DNA of 64,000 nt. It comes from Porifericola rhodea (lineage in GTDB: Bacteria; Bacteroidota; Bacteroidia; Cytophagales; Cyclobacteriaceae). The translations under genes were made by a program, and so were the position numbers. The notes beneath the pieces are model-generated. The model had not been told where the DNA came from and ran no database searches. It saw only the letters and a program-made list of their open reading frames with translations. The stretch covers positions 4,914,501 to 4,978,500 of the forward strand of contig NZ_CP119421.1 in the NCBI RefSeq assembly GCF_030506305.1, in the 5' to 3' direction. Shown here piece by piece: positions 45,110 to 54,156 of the stretch. Position 1 is the first letter of the stretch. Each line of letters opens with the position of its first letter.

Positions 45110-45361
45110 TCAGGCTTTTTCTACCTCAAACTCATAATTTTCCATAATCACATTAGCCAGGAGTTTCTGGCAGGCCAGTTCTACTTTTTCTGAAGCTTTC
45201 TGCTCATTTTCCGCTTCTACCTCCATGGTGATGTGCTTACCGATCCGTACATCATGTATTTGGCTAAGTCCCAGATTTTCCAGTCCCAAGCGTACCGCTT
45301 TACCCTGAGGATCCAAAATTTCCTTTTTAGGCATGATATTGATCTTGGCAATAAAATTCAT
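45110..45361 (-). CDS. purS: Phosphoribosylformylglycinamidine synthase subunit PurS
   Basis: This 83-residue subunit belongs to the three-part FGAM synthase (PurS, PurL, PurQ) of purine synthesis; a PurS dimer bridges the glutaminase and synthase subunits. It has the family layout FIAKINIMPKKEILDPQGKAV, LGLSQIHDVRIGKHITMEVE and a helical end with NVIMENYEFEVEKA. PurL and PurQ are not nearby. It lies between pssA (47 bases away) and porU on the same strand. Confidence 0.9.
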   Translation of the reverse strand: MNFIAKINIMPKKEILDPQGKAVRLGLENLGLSQIHDVRIGKHITMEVEAENEQKASEKVELACQKLLANVIMENYEFEVEKA

Positions 45362-45407
45362 ATGCTCTTGTAGATTAGATAATTATTTGTGGCTGCAAAA
45401 ATAACAA

Positions 45408-46130
45408 TCAAGATGACTTACCGGGGCTGCTTTGCCATGAATTTTTAAAAATTGATAAAAGTATGTACAAAACAATCACCAAAGGAATAGCAATAATGTT
45501 GAGCACCAGCACCAAAAGCAGAGAAACAAGCATAAAACTATATTTCAGCTTATTCTTTTGCCAACCAAAGCCATCAAACTTAAATGCCATAAGCTCTACT
45601 TCCGCTACGAGCAGGTATGAGTCTACCATGACAAGGATAATCAGAAAAAGATAACTCCCTACCATCTGGTCTACCAAGGTGTAATGACTTAGCGGTAAAG
45701 CACTGATTAACAGCGCACTGGCAGGTGTAGGCAATCCAATAAAGCTACTCGTCTGACGAGTATCCACATTAAAAATAGCTAGTCGCAGAGCAGAAAAAGC
45801 CGCTATAGAGAAAGCCAGATAAGCCAGTACACTTAGGTCTGCGGGTAAAGCAACTTCCAATAGTGAGTACACGATATATGAGGGCAAAACGCCAAAGCTT
45901 ACCATATCGGCCAGAGAGTCCAGCTCTCCTCCTATTTTGGAGTACGCTTTAAGAGCACGAGCGCTCATTCCATCAAAAAAATCAAAAATAGCAGCCACCC
46001 AGATCAGGTACGCCCCCACTTCCAGCCTTCCTTCCGATACCATCACTATTCCTACACAGCCACTAAGAAGATTACAAATTGTTAAAAAATTGGGGATATG
46101 TTTTACCATAGAATTATTAGAGAGATTCAT
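45408..46130 (-). CDS. pssA: CDP-diacylglycerol-serine O-phosphatidyltransferase
   Basis: The 240-residue inner-membrane enzyme makes phosphatidylserine, the precursor of phosphatidylethanolamine. The CDP-alcohol phosphotransferase motif is complete: the first Asp of FDFFDGMSARAL (about 50-61), then the GGELDSLADMVSFG block with the two further Asp residues. About six membrane helices follow. It lacks the phospholipase-like domain of E. coli PssA, as expected for this class. Start ATG is clear. It is divergent from the FAD oxidoreductase gene at 46232. Confidence 0.92.
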   Translation of the reverse strand: MNLSNNSMVKHIPNFLTICNLLSGCVGIVMVSEGRLEVGAYLIWVAAIFDFFDGMSARALKAYSKIGGELDSLADMVSFGVLPSYIVYSLLEVALPADLSVLAYLAFSIAAFSALRLAIFNVDTRQTSSFIGLPTPASALLISALPLSHYTLVDQMVGSYLFLIILVMVDSYLLVAEVELMAFKFDGFGWQKNKLKYSFMLVSLLLVLVLNIIAIPLVIVLYILLSIFKNSWQSSPGKSS

Positions 46131-46231
46131 TTTTACATTAAAAAATTCCAGGCTCTTTTAAGAGAGGATTTTTGATAGTTACAAATTTGTATATTATTTC
46201 ACATAAATCCACTTAAGCACAAGTACAATAC

Positions 46232-47296
46232 ATGATATATGACTTTTTCATCGTTGGCCAAGGCATCGCAGGCAGTACATTAGCCTGGCATTTGCACCAA
46301 AAGAACGTCTGTTTTAAAATATTTAACCTTTCCCAAAAAAATTCTTCCTCTATGGCTGCCGCCGGTCTTTATAACCCGGTTACTGGCCGTAAAATGGTGA
46401 AGACCTGGAATGCTGACGAGCTTTTTCCCTATCTGGAAGACTTTTACCAACAGATTGAACAGTTTACCCATAGCCGCTTTCTTTATCCAAAGCCAATTTA
46501 CCGCCCTTTTGTTTCGGTGGCAGAGCAAAACGATTGGCTGGCTAAGGCTGACAATAAAGCTTTTGCTCCTTACGTTGAAAAGGTAGCTACCAGCAGCCTT
46601 TTTCCGGATGCATTGTACGACGATTGGGGAGGCATTTTGCTCAAGCGCTCCGGCTACCTGGATGTACCTGCTTATCTACAGGCCAGTCAGACTTTTTTTA
46701 TAAGCATTGGAGCCTATCAGGAAGATAAGCTGGACTGGTCAGCGCTTAATTTAGAGAATGATTATGTACAGTACAAGGGGCAGAAGGCGCGTTGTATAAT
46801 TTTTAGTGAAGGCCCGCAGGCTACTGCCAATCCTTATTTTAAGTGGTTGCCTTTCAGGCCGGTAAAGGGCGAGATACTCTTTATTAAACCGGAAAAAGCT
46901 CATGAGGTAGTCTTTAACCGCGGCATTTTTGTACTGCCAATTGGAGAAATTTCAAAGGTAGGCTCCACCTACGATCACGAAAACCTGGATAGTAAGCCCA
47001 GTGATAAAGGAAGAGCATACCTGGAGGAAAAATTACAAAAATTGTGTAAGTTACGCTATACGCTAAGCGCACAAACTGCCGGCGTAAGGCCTGCCACCCA
47101 AGACCGAAAACCTTTTATAGGAATTCATCCTGAGCACAAACTATTGGCTATTTTCAATGGTTTAGGAACGAAAGGAGTATCGCTGGCACCCTATTATGCC
47201 AGGCAGTTTGTAGACCACCTTCTTGAAGCAGCATCTCTGGATCAAGAAGTAGATATTAAAAGATTTTACCATCTGCATAATTCAGCATTGAAATAA
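46232..47296 (+). CDS. FAD-dependent oxidoreductase (DAO family)
   Basis: This 354-residue protein has the N-terminal dinucleotide-binding GQGIAGSTLAWHL motif (about 9-21) and the D-amino-acid oxidase superfamily arrangement. The C-terminal VRPATQDRKPFIGIHPE and FNGLGTKGVSLAPYYA segments close the FAD site. The substrate cannot be inferred; relatives include glycine oxidases and the FAD domain of MnmC. The stop TAA is directly followed by the ATG of the next gene, so they are co-translated. Confidence 0.85.
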   Translation: MIYDFFIVGQGIAGSTLAWHLHQKNVCFKIFNLSQKNSSSMAAAGLYNPVTGRKMVKTWNADELFPYLEDFYQQIEQFTHSRFLYPKPIYRPFVSVAEQNDWLAKADNKAFAPYVEKVATSSLFPDALYDDWGGILLKRSGYLDVPAYLQASQTFFISIGAYQEDKLDWSALNLENDYVQYKGQKARCIIFSEGPQATANPYFKWLPFRPVKGEILFIKPEKAHEVVFNRGIFVLPIGEISKVGSTYDHENLDSKPSDKGRAYLEEKLQKLCKLRYTLSAQTAGVRPATQDRKPFIGIHPEHKLLAIFNGLGTKGVSLAPYYARQFVDHLLEAASLDQEVDIKRFYHLHNSALK

Positions 47297-50200
47297 ATGA
47301 ACAGATTTACACAAGTTTCTCTGATATTACTCTTAACAGGCTGCTGCTTAAGTGCTCACGCTCAATTTAACCAGACTGAATTTGGTAAAAACAGGGTTCA
47401 ATACAAAGACTTTAACTGGCGTTTTTACAGCTCTGATAATTTTGATATTTACTTCTACGAAGGTGGCCAGGATAATGCTCTGATTGCTGCTAAATTTCTG
47501 GAGAAAGAGTTTGAGCGCATTACAGATATCATTGGCTATGCACCTTACTCTAAAACCAAAATTTTTCTTTATAACTCTAATAAAGACCTGCTACAGAGTA
47601 ATGTAGGTGTAGGGGGTAAAAAATATACTGTCGGCGGACAGACTGATTTTGTAAAATCGCAGGTGGAAATCGCCTACCCCGGCACCATGATCGCCTTTAA
47701 AGATGAACTGGTAAAGCAGATTTCTGAAATGCTGATCAGTGATATGATGTTTGGCGGTAGCCTCACCGATATGTTTCAGAGTGCTTATCTGCTTAGCCTG
47801 CCCGAGTGGTTTATACAAGGCGCAGCCCGATACATCGCAGAAGGATGGAGCATAGAGATGGATGACTTCATGCGCGAACAGCTTCATGAAAACAACAACT
47901 TGAAACTAGGTAAGCTTACTGGAGAAGATGCTGCTCTTGCAGGGCAGTCTGTCTGGAATTTTGTCGCTAACCGCTATGGAAAAAGCAGTATTTCCAACAT
48001 TCTTAACCTTACTCGTATTATCAGAAATGAAGAAAGCAGTATTGTAAATACGCTTGGTATTCCGTACAAACTTTTTCTAAGGCAGTGGCAATCTTACTAC
48101 GCTGAAATGGCAGCACATGTAGGAGAATCTTACATATATCCCAATGAAGATTTTAAGCTTCGTAACAAGAACAGAAAAAACTATACCTATAATCGTGTAG
48201 CTTTCAGTCCTGACGGTACTTTTCTGGCCTACTCAGAAAACTACAAAGGCAAGTACAAAGTAAAGGTGCGAAATACAAAAACCGGCAAGACCAAAACAGT
48301 TCATACCTCAGGCTACAAAGTAATTAATCAGGAGTATGACCCTTCCACCCCCCTGCTCAACTGGAGTAACAACCAGACCCTGAGCATTGTGGGCTATGAG
48401 AAAGGGAAAAATTTTATGTGGCTCTATAATACTGGCACCAAGAGCAAACGCCAAATTACCCTTGCGCGCTTTAGCCAGGTTAAGTCACTAGACTTTAATT
48501 CTAATGGTAGGCTGGCTATTATGAGTGCTGACCTGAATGGACAAAACGACCTGTTTTTATACAATCCTAACAGGAATACCTTCAGGAGAATTACCAATGA
48601 TATTTATGACGATCTCTTTCCTCGTTTTATTCCCAAAACAGATAAGATCGTGTTTAGCAGTAATCGCCCGGAAGACTCACTCTACTACGCAAACCAACCC
48701 GCAAGAGAGATTCAGCTGAATACCGATATAGACGATAACTTCAATATTTTTATATATGAGGGAGAACCTGAAGACTCACTGCTAAACCGGGTAACAAACA
48801 CGATTAGCATAGACACTAACCCTATACCTTTAGATGAAAACACAATCTACTACCTGAGCGACCAGCGAGGTATTTACAATGTTTTTAAGTACGACCTTAA
48901 GGACAGCCTTTTTAATCAGGTATCTAATTACGCCTTAAGCGTGCAGGACTACGACATAGATTTTTCTAATGACGCTCTTTCGTTTGTAATGCTGTCAGAA
49001 GAGGAAGACTATGTTTACCTGGATGATAACTATGATTTTGACGCGAATATTTTTACGCCCAAAACCATGAGGCAGGAGGCAATTCAGGCTAGAGTGATAT
49101 CTCAGCGCATGTCTGAAAACAGAAAGAAAAGAAGTCAGCAGAACCTGGTAGATACCACTAATACCGAAGCGCCTGATGAAAATGTACTCCCTACAGATAG
49201 TACAATGACAGTCATACCCGACTCATTAGCTACTGATAATATTACTCAGGATATGGCACTTCGCCTACCAAATGCTGTACCTCTGGATAGCAATATGGTC
49301 AATACCGAAGATTATGATTTTGAAAGCAGCGAAGCAGATACATTAATTGATACTGATAATTATGTATTTGAAATCCCTGAAGCCGATGAAACGGAAGAAG
49401 GCGATATCTCTACTGATAATTTCCGCTTTGAATCTGACGAAGAATCTGGTATCGGCAATTCTTTTCTGGCTCGCTACCGCCGCTTACAAAAGGAAACCCG
49501 TATAGATGGTCCCTTTCCTTACGAAACCCGTTTTAGCGCTGATAACATAGTTACTTCTTTAACGGTAGATCCTTTACGACGCTTCGGATTTAACATTCAG
49601 GTGCAGATGAATGACATGCTGGAAAACCATCGCTTTTACGGAGGGTTGGTTCAGTACACAGACCTACAAAGCGGAAATATATATGCAGAATATGAGTACC
49701 TGAAGAACCGCGTGGATTTAAAAGCTCGTTATGAGCGCAATGGCTACCTCTTCAATGTAGGGGATCGGGATATACAAAAGTATACCATGAATATGTTTAA
49801 GCTGGGTGCTTCTCTTCCGTTTAATGTTACTACCCGCCTGGAGTTTAACCCATTCTATACCAATACCTACTTTATTGATCTGTCGCTGGTAAACAATGAT
49901 GTGGAAAGCAACTTCCATTATGGAGGAATAAACGCAGGGCTGGTGTTTGACAACACTCTGGTTAGCGGGCTCAAAAACTTTGAAGGCACCAAAGCCAAGC
50001 TGTTTTTTACTCACCACCAGGGGTTGAACGATGCCGACAAATCATTTAGCAATATAGAAGTTGACGTGCGCCACTACCAAAAGCTGTATCGTGATATCAC
50101 ACTGGCAGTGCGAGGGTTTTATGGCAACTTTTTCGGCAGCAATGCTCAAAAATATCTTATGGGTGGTATGAGTAACTGGCTGTTCTTTAATACAGACCAG

Positions 50201-50674
50201 CAGGAAGAAAATGACCCATTAGCTATAGAAAGAAATGTAGACAACAGCAACATACTGTTTACCCAGTTTACTGATCTCAGAGGCTTTAATTACAACAAAC
50301 TCAATGGTACGGATGTGCTTACCTTTAGTGCAGAGCTAAGACTGCCTATCGTTCGCTTTTTTTACCGAGGCCCCATTGCCTCAAACTTTTTCAGAAACCT
50401 TGAGTTTGTAGGATTTTATGATGTGGGATCTTCATGGACAGGTACAAGCCCATTTAGCGAGAAAAACAGCCTCAACACAGAGGTGATCAAAGATGGAGGA
50501 CCTTTTATCGCGGAGATTAGCAACTTTAAAAATCCCTGGCTCCAAAGTTATGGTGCCGGAGTACGCACTGTATTGCTGGGTTATTACCTTAAATTTGACG
50601 TAGCATATCCTATAGAAGATAATGTTGTGGCTGAGAAGCCTAAATTTTACCTGACATTAGGGTATGATTTTTGA
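47297..50674 (+). CDS. Large envelope protein: peptidase-like, beta-propeller and barrel-like domains
   Basis: The 1125-residue protein has a signal peptide ending in SAHAQ. Part one (about 30-280) resembles peptidase-MA-like gluzincins, but the expected HExxH is DELVK (136-140) and is therefore degenerate. Part two (about 290-620) consists of TolB/PD40-type propeller blades (e.g. FSPDGTFLAYSENYKGKYKV). A charged, Asp/Glu-rich linker (about 640-735) holds short repeats. Part three (about 740-1125) shows BamA/surface-antigen-like strands (FVGFYDVGSSW, AGVRTVLLGYYLKFDVAYP), ending in Phe. Such multidomain proteins are known in Bacteroidota; function is unresolved. It is coupled to the FAD oxidoreductase gene. 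Confidence 0.75.
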   Translation: MNRFTQVSLILLLTGCCLSAHAQFNQTEFGKNRVQYKDFNWRFYSSDNFDIYFYEGGQDNALIAAKFLEKEFERITDIIGYAPYSKTKIFLYNSNKDLLQSNVGVGGKKYTVGGQTDFVKSQVEIAYPGTMIAFKDELVKQISEMLISDMMFGGSLTDMFQSAYLLSLPEWFIQGAARYIAEGWSIEMDDFMREQLHENNNLKLGKLTGEDAALAGQSVWNFVANRYGKSSISNILNLTRIIRNEESSIVNTLGIPYKLFLRQWQSYYAEMAAHVGESYIYPNEDFKLRNKNRKNYTYNRVAFSPDGTFLAYSENYKGKYKVKVRNTKTGKTKTVHTSGYKVINQEYDPSTPLLNWSNNQTLSIVGYEKGKNFMWLYNTGTKSKRQITLARFSQVKSLDFNSNGRLAIMSADLNGQNDLFLYNPNRNTFRRITNDIYDDLFPRFIPKTDKIVFSSNRPEDSLYYANQPAREIQLNTDIDDNFNIFIYEGEPEDSLLNRVTNTISIDTNPIPLDENTIYYLSDQRGIYNVFKYDLKDSLFNQVSNYALSVQDYDIDFSNDALSFVMLSEEEDYVYLDDNYDFDANIFTPKTMRQEAIQARVISQRMSENRKKRSQQNLVDTTNTEAPDENVLPTDSTMTVIPDSLATDNITQDMALRLPNAVPLDSNMVNTEDYDFESSEADTLIDTDNYVFEIPEADETEEGDISTDNFRFESDEESGIGNSFLARYRRLQKETRIDGPFPYETRFSADNIVTSLTVDPLRRFGFNIQVQMNDMLENHRFYGGLVQYTDLQSGNIYAEYEYLKNRVDLKARYERNGYLFNVGDRDIQKYTMNMFKLGASLPFNVTTRLEFNPFYTNTYFIDLSLVNNDVESNFHYGGINAGLVFDNTLVSGLKNFEGTKAKLFFTHHQGLNDADKSFSNIEVDVRHYQKLYRDITLAVRGFYGNFFGSNAQKYLMGGMSNWLFFNTDQQEENDPLAIERNVDNSNILFTQFTDLRGFNYNKLNGTDVLTFSAELRLPIVRFFYRGPIASNFFRNLEFVGFYDVGSSWTGTSPFSEKNSLNTEVIKDGGPFIAEISNFKNPWLQSYGAGVRTVLLGYYLKFDVAYPIEDNVVAEKPKFYLTLGYDF

Positions 50675-50723
50675 CTTGTTAAACGAAACTTACAAAAGAG
50701 TTTCAACTAAATTTTTTTATTTT

Positions 50724-51350
50724 ATGAAAAGAATTCTGTTTTTAACTACTGCATTGACCCTATTTGCATTCTCTAGTTATGCACAATTATTCACATTTGG
50801 CCCCAAAATCGGATTAAGCAGCTCTAAAGTTAGAGTGATGGAAGATGTTGAGGGTATAGCTTCGGGAGACTCCGAAGTTGGTTTCCATGCCGGGCTTTTT
50901 GCCAGAGTATCTGTTTTAGGATTTTATGTACAGCCAGAAGCCATGTTCACTTCAGCTAAAGGCAATATTGTACTAGACGAAAGTGTAACTAATAACGCTG
51001 AATCCATTCAGGAACTTAGCTATAACAAGCTAGATGTACCAGTAATGCTTGGTTTCAAAATCGGGCCGCTGCTAAGAGTAAATGCAGGCCCTACCTTTAG
51101 CTTTATTCTGGATCAGGATATTCGCTCAGAGGGTGCTGCCGCAGTGGAGGATGTCAGCCAAAACTACAATGATGCTAATGTTGGCTACCAAGTGGGTGTA
51201 GGTCTGGATATTTCCAAAATTGTCATAGACCTTAAGTATGAGAATAACCTTAATGCTTTGGGTGAAAGCGTAACTATTGGTGGGCAGGAATTTGAAACTG
51301 ATATGCGTAATCAGCTGATACAACTTTCATTAGGCTACCAGTTATTTTAA
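50724..51350 (+). CDS. Small outer-membrane beta-barrel (porin-family/OMP_b-brl-like)
   Basis: From ATG 50724, the natural start of a signal peptide (MKRILFLTTALTLFAFSSYAQ), the protein has 208 residues. The frame opens further upstream but gives a poor leader. The mature part has alternating strands (FGPKIGLSSSKV, GFHAGLFARVSVLGFYVQPEAMF, LDVPVMLGFKIGPLLRVNAGPTFS) of the PorT/OMP_b-brl type and ends in a barrel-typical LSLGYQLF. It may be a general small porin; it is not itself the T9SS PorT by any motif that I can read. It lies 49 bases after the large envelope protein gene. Confidence 0.8.
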   Translation: MKRILFLTTALTLFAFSSYAQLFTFGPKIGLSSSKVRVMEDVEGIASGDSEVGFHAGLFARVSVLGFYVQPEAMFTSAKGNIVLDESVTNNAESIQELSYNKLDVPVMLGFKIGPLLRVNAGPTFSFILDQDIRSEGAAAVEDVSQNYNDANVGYQVGVGLDISKIVIDLKYENNLNALGESVTIGGQEFETDMRNQLIQLSLGYQLF

Positions 51351-51371
51351 AATAAAACACCAGCAATACAT

Positions 51372-51396
51372 AAGCCACTTTCGGGTGGCTTTTTTT
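51372..51396 (+). terminator. Intrinsic terminator after small barrel gene
   Basis: AAGCCAC (51372-51378) pairs with GTGGCTT (51385-51391) around TTTCGG, followed by seven T residues. It is close to the end of the convergent MFS gene at 51395. Confidence 0.85.
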
Positions 51397-52567
51397 ATGC
51401 CGTAGCCATTTTATTCCGCGCAGAAAACAGTAAGTAAACCAAGCCAAATACTGCAAGCAAAGCACCCAGGCCATAGGCATACACAAAACGACTGGGATCA
51501 TTGGCATAAATCCAACCAGAGAATAAAGCCCCCAGACCAATACCAGCCTCTAAAGCAATATACATAGTAGCCATACCCCTGCCCCTATGTTTTTCGTGAC
51601 TCAGGTCAATAGTCCATGCAAAAATGGTAGGTGTGTTCATGCCAGTGGCTAGCCCGAATACAATGGCAGAAAATAGAAAAAATTCCACCGATGTAGCAAA
51701 GCCCAACATCAGCATGGCCACTACCAGTATAGAGGTGGATACTCTGAGTACCTGAATGCGCCCATACTTGTCAGAGGCTTTACCCGCAAAAAAGCGTACG
51801 GCTACCGAAGCAATTGTAAAAAAGGTATAGAACAGACCTCTGTTTTGAATGCCCAAAGAGTCACTAAAGTCAGGAGTAATGGTAAGTACGATGCCGAATG
51901 AAAACGCCGTAAGAAGAAGCACAATACATGGAGCAATCACTCGTGGCTCAAAAATCTCATGTTTTTGCAACTTTAAAAAAGAGAGGCGAAACGCCTGTTT
52001 ATCTTCCAGGGTTTCTTTCATTCCTGCCAGAATAATTACTGAAAGTATAGCCACAGCAGATGAGGTATAAAACATCATCTCTAAAGAAAAATGATTTGCT
52101 ACGAGGCTACCAACCGCAGGACCACTAGCCATACCCAGGCTACCACATAAACCTAAAATTCCCATAGCCTCGCCACGACGAGTCGCAGAAACCACATCTG
52201 CCACATAGGCCGAAGTACCGGTAGGTTTAAAGCCGGTAGAAAAACCATGAAAGAAACGAAGTAACAGGAAAAGAAAAACGGATGAAGCTAACGGATATAG
52301 AAACCCTACTAAAAAGCATACTACCGCACCAAAAATCATTACCGGAATACGACCGATCTTATCAGCTAGTTTTCCGCTAAAAGGACGCGATAATCCAGCT
52401 GTTAGTGTAAACAATGCGATAATCAGCCCTTTATACTCTCCTCCCCCCAAAGATTCCAGGTAGGCAGGCAGCTCAGGAATGATCATATTAAAGCTTGCAA
52501 AAAATAGATACGAGCTCAGACATAGGAGTCCAAACTGTAAATTGTAAATAGACTTAGTTTCAGACAT
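51395..52567 (-). CDS. Major facilitator superfamily transporter
   Basis: The 390-residue inner-membrane protein shows twelve hydrophobic segments with the MFS signature GKLADKIGRIPVM between helices 2 and 3 (about 64-76) and a second form, GKASDKYGRIQVL (about 258-270), between helices 8 and 9. FHGFSTGFKPTGTSAYVADV is typical of the drug-proton antiporter-like subfamilies. The substrate is unknown; efflux is plausible. It is a single-gene unit. Confidence 0.85.
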   Translation of the reverse strand: MSETKSIYNLQFGLLCLSSYLFFASFNMIIPELPAYLESLGGGEYKGLIIALFTLTAGLSRPFSGKLADKIGRIPVMIFGAVVCFLVGFLYPLASSVFLFLLLRFFHGFSTGFKPTGTSAYVADVVSATRRGEAMGILGLCGSLGMASGPAVGSLVANHFSLEMMFYTSSAVAILSVIILAGMKETLEDKQAFRLSFLKLQKHEIFEPRVIAPCIVLLLTAFSFGIVLTITPDFSDSLGIQNRGLFYTFFTIASVAVRFFAGKASDKYGRIQVLRVSTSILVVAMLMLGFATSVEFFLFSAIVFGLATGMNTPTIFAWTIDLSHEKHRGRGMATMYIALEAGIGLGALFSGWIYANDPSRFVYAYGLGALLAVFGLVYLLFSARNKMATA

Positions 52568-52881
52568 TAATAATATAGCTTATGCCGTACATTAAAAAAG
52601 TAAGGATGCGAGTAAACGATAATATTTGCTTAATCCAGCAATTAAGTAATAAGTTGCTGTTAAAAACAAAGAAAAAAGCTAACCATTTCTTAACACTATA
52701 GATCAGCGTATAATGTTCGGCTTGATCAGCTACAATTCCTCAGTCTAAACTGATGCAATACCTAGAGAAAGTCACAGGGGTTTACTGGCATAAAATCCTT
52801 AAAACAATACCTACCAAAACATATTATATAATTGATTGTTAGGAGAATAGAATGCATTTATAACGCAAACTTTTTTTTGAC
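52568..52881. other. Intergenic region between MFS and PfpI genes
   Basis: The 314 bases separate divergent genes. I see AT-rich sequence with no ORF, no clear promoter consensus and no strong hairpin. Promoters for both genes must lie here. Confidence 0.4.
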
Positions 52882-53427
52882 ATGAACGGAATTAAAGATA
52901 AAAAGATCGCATTTTTAGTAGCTAACGGATTTGAAGAGGTAGAACTTAGCGACCCCATAGAGGCATTAAAAGAAGCAGGCGCAATAACTACAATTGTTTC
53001 TATAGAAGAAGAAAAAGTAAGAGCCTGGGATAAAACTGACTGGGGAAAAGATTATTCTGTAGATCTGCATATTGATAATGCGGAAGCTAATAATTTTGAT
53101 GCTCTGGTACTACCTGGAGGTCAGCTAAATCCTGACTTTTTGAGAATGAACACCAAAGCTGTGAACTTTGTGAAAGCATTTGCTCAGCAAGAGAAGCTAA
53201 TTGCAGCCATTTGCCATGGCCCATGGATGCTAATTGAAGCCGATCTTGTAAGAGGTAAACGCATGACATCATATCCTTCTATTCAGACTGATATGAAGAA
53301 TGCGGGTGCAAACTGGGTAGACGAAGAAGTAGTAGAAGATCAGGGAATAATCACCAGTAGAAAACCAGATGATATTCCAGCGTTTAACAAAGCTATTATA
53401 GAAGCTTTTGAACAGGTGACAGCTTAG
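52882..53427 (+). CDS. DJ-1/PfpI family protein (general stress protein 18-like)
   Basis: The 181-residue protein is of the DJ-1/PfpI/YhbO family. The nucleophile is C111 in AAICHGPWMLIEA, with E18 in NGFEEVEL next to it in the fold. Members act as deglycase-like or chaperone/protease-like stress proteins; which activity applies here cannot be read. Length fits the family. It is a single-gene unit with a strong terminator. Confidence 0.9.
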   Translation: MNGIKDKKIAFLVANGFEEVELSDPIEALKEAGAITTIVSIEEEKVRAWDKTDWGKDYSVDLHIDNAEANNFDALVLPGGQLNPDFLRMNTKAVNFVKAFAQQEKLIAAICHGPWMLIEADLVRGKRMTSYPSIQTDMKNAGANWVDEEVVEDQGIITSRKPDDIPAFNKAIIEAFEQVTA

Positions 53428-53450
53428 TCCATTTCATCAAATTATAGACA

Positions 53451-53480
53451 AAGAACCGGTACACCACCGGTTCTTTTTTT
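53451..53480 (+). terminator. Strong intrinsic terminator
   Basis: AAGAACCGGT (53451-53460) pairs perfectly over 10 bases with ACCGGTTCTT (53466-53475) around a 5-base loop, followed by TTTTT. Confidence 0.9.
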
Positions 53481-54156
53481 ATGCCACAGCGTCTGTTTTC
53501 TCAAACTGCCTGATTTCTTCAAGAATATCTATAGCTTTTGTAATCTGTTTGCCTCCGGATCCGCTTATGATTTTACTCATCCATCTTTTATGTACATGTT
53601 TAGTGCTTAGTTTGCGAAACAACCAAATGGTCAGCGGCACAAATACTACTAAAGTAATTGCTCCCTGCACTAACCACCAGTTTTTATCTGCCACTTGCAC
53701 CATATCTAAATCCAACAGAAGTTTGCTCCAAAAAAGTGTATGGGCCATATAAAGTGGCAAAACTAAAATGCTTAAACGAAGGTATCTGATAATGCACAGC
53801 CTGAGTTTTTGCAAACGCTTTTGTATTTCCAGCACTGGAGCAGAATAATCTATGCTGTGAATTATTTTAAGTTGTTCAATCGCGCTAATCGCGATCAACA
53901 AAGTCCAGCAGAAAAGTATAAGTCCTGCCGCAGCAAAATAAATGCTTTGAATGTTTTGATATACGAAGCTGGCATACAAGATCATTAAAGATCCGCTAAT
54001 GACAAGGGAAACAACATTGAGCCCGCTTACATAACTAAGCTGTGATTTTGCCTTATCAAAATTAGTTTGACGCAATAGATGCATATTGAGCTGCCAGTTT
54101 CTTTCTATTTTCTGATCGTACTGAGCCCAAATATTTTTAAGGTCTGTGAGTTCCAT
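53479..54156 (-). CDS. Membrane protein paired with ECF sigma factor
   Basis: This 225-residue protein starts MELTDLKNIWAQYDQKIERNWQLNMHLL, a pattern repeatedly found in Bacteroidota proteins encoded after ECF sigma factors. Four membrane helices follow (about 42-62, 72-92, 122-142 and 158-180), and a basic C-terminus is last. It overlaps the sigma gene by 20 bases, implying tight coupling. I infer regulation of the sigma factor or a coregulated membrane role; no anti-sigma zinc motif is present. Confidence 0.65.
   Translation of the reverse strand: MELTDLKNIWAQYDQKIERNWQLNMHLLRQTNFDKAKSQLSYVSGLNVVSLVISGSLMILYASFVYQNIQSIYFAAAGLILFCWTLLIAISAIEQLKIIHSIDYSAPVLEIQKRLQKLRLCIIRYLRLSILVLPLYMAHTLFWSKLLLDLDMVQVADKNWWLVQGAITLVVFVPLTIWLFRKLSTKHVHKRWMSKIISGSGGKQITKAIDILEEIRQFEKTDAVA

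Noticed and set aside
46180-46191. Perfect 12-base palindrome TACAAATTTGTA between pssA and the FAD oxidoreductase gene
   Set aside because: It could be an operator, but such short AT-rich palindromes are expected by chance, and no second copy was seen.
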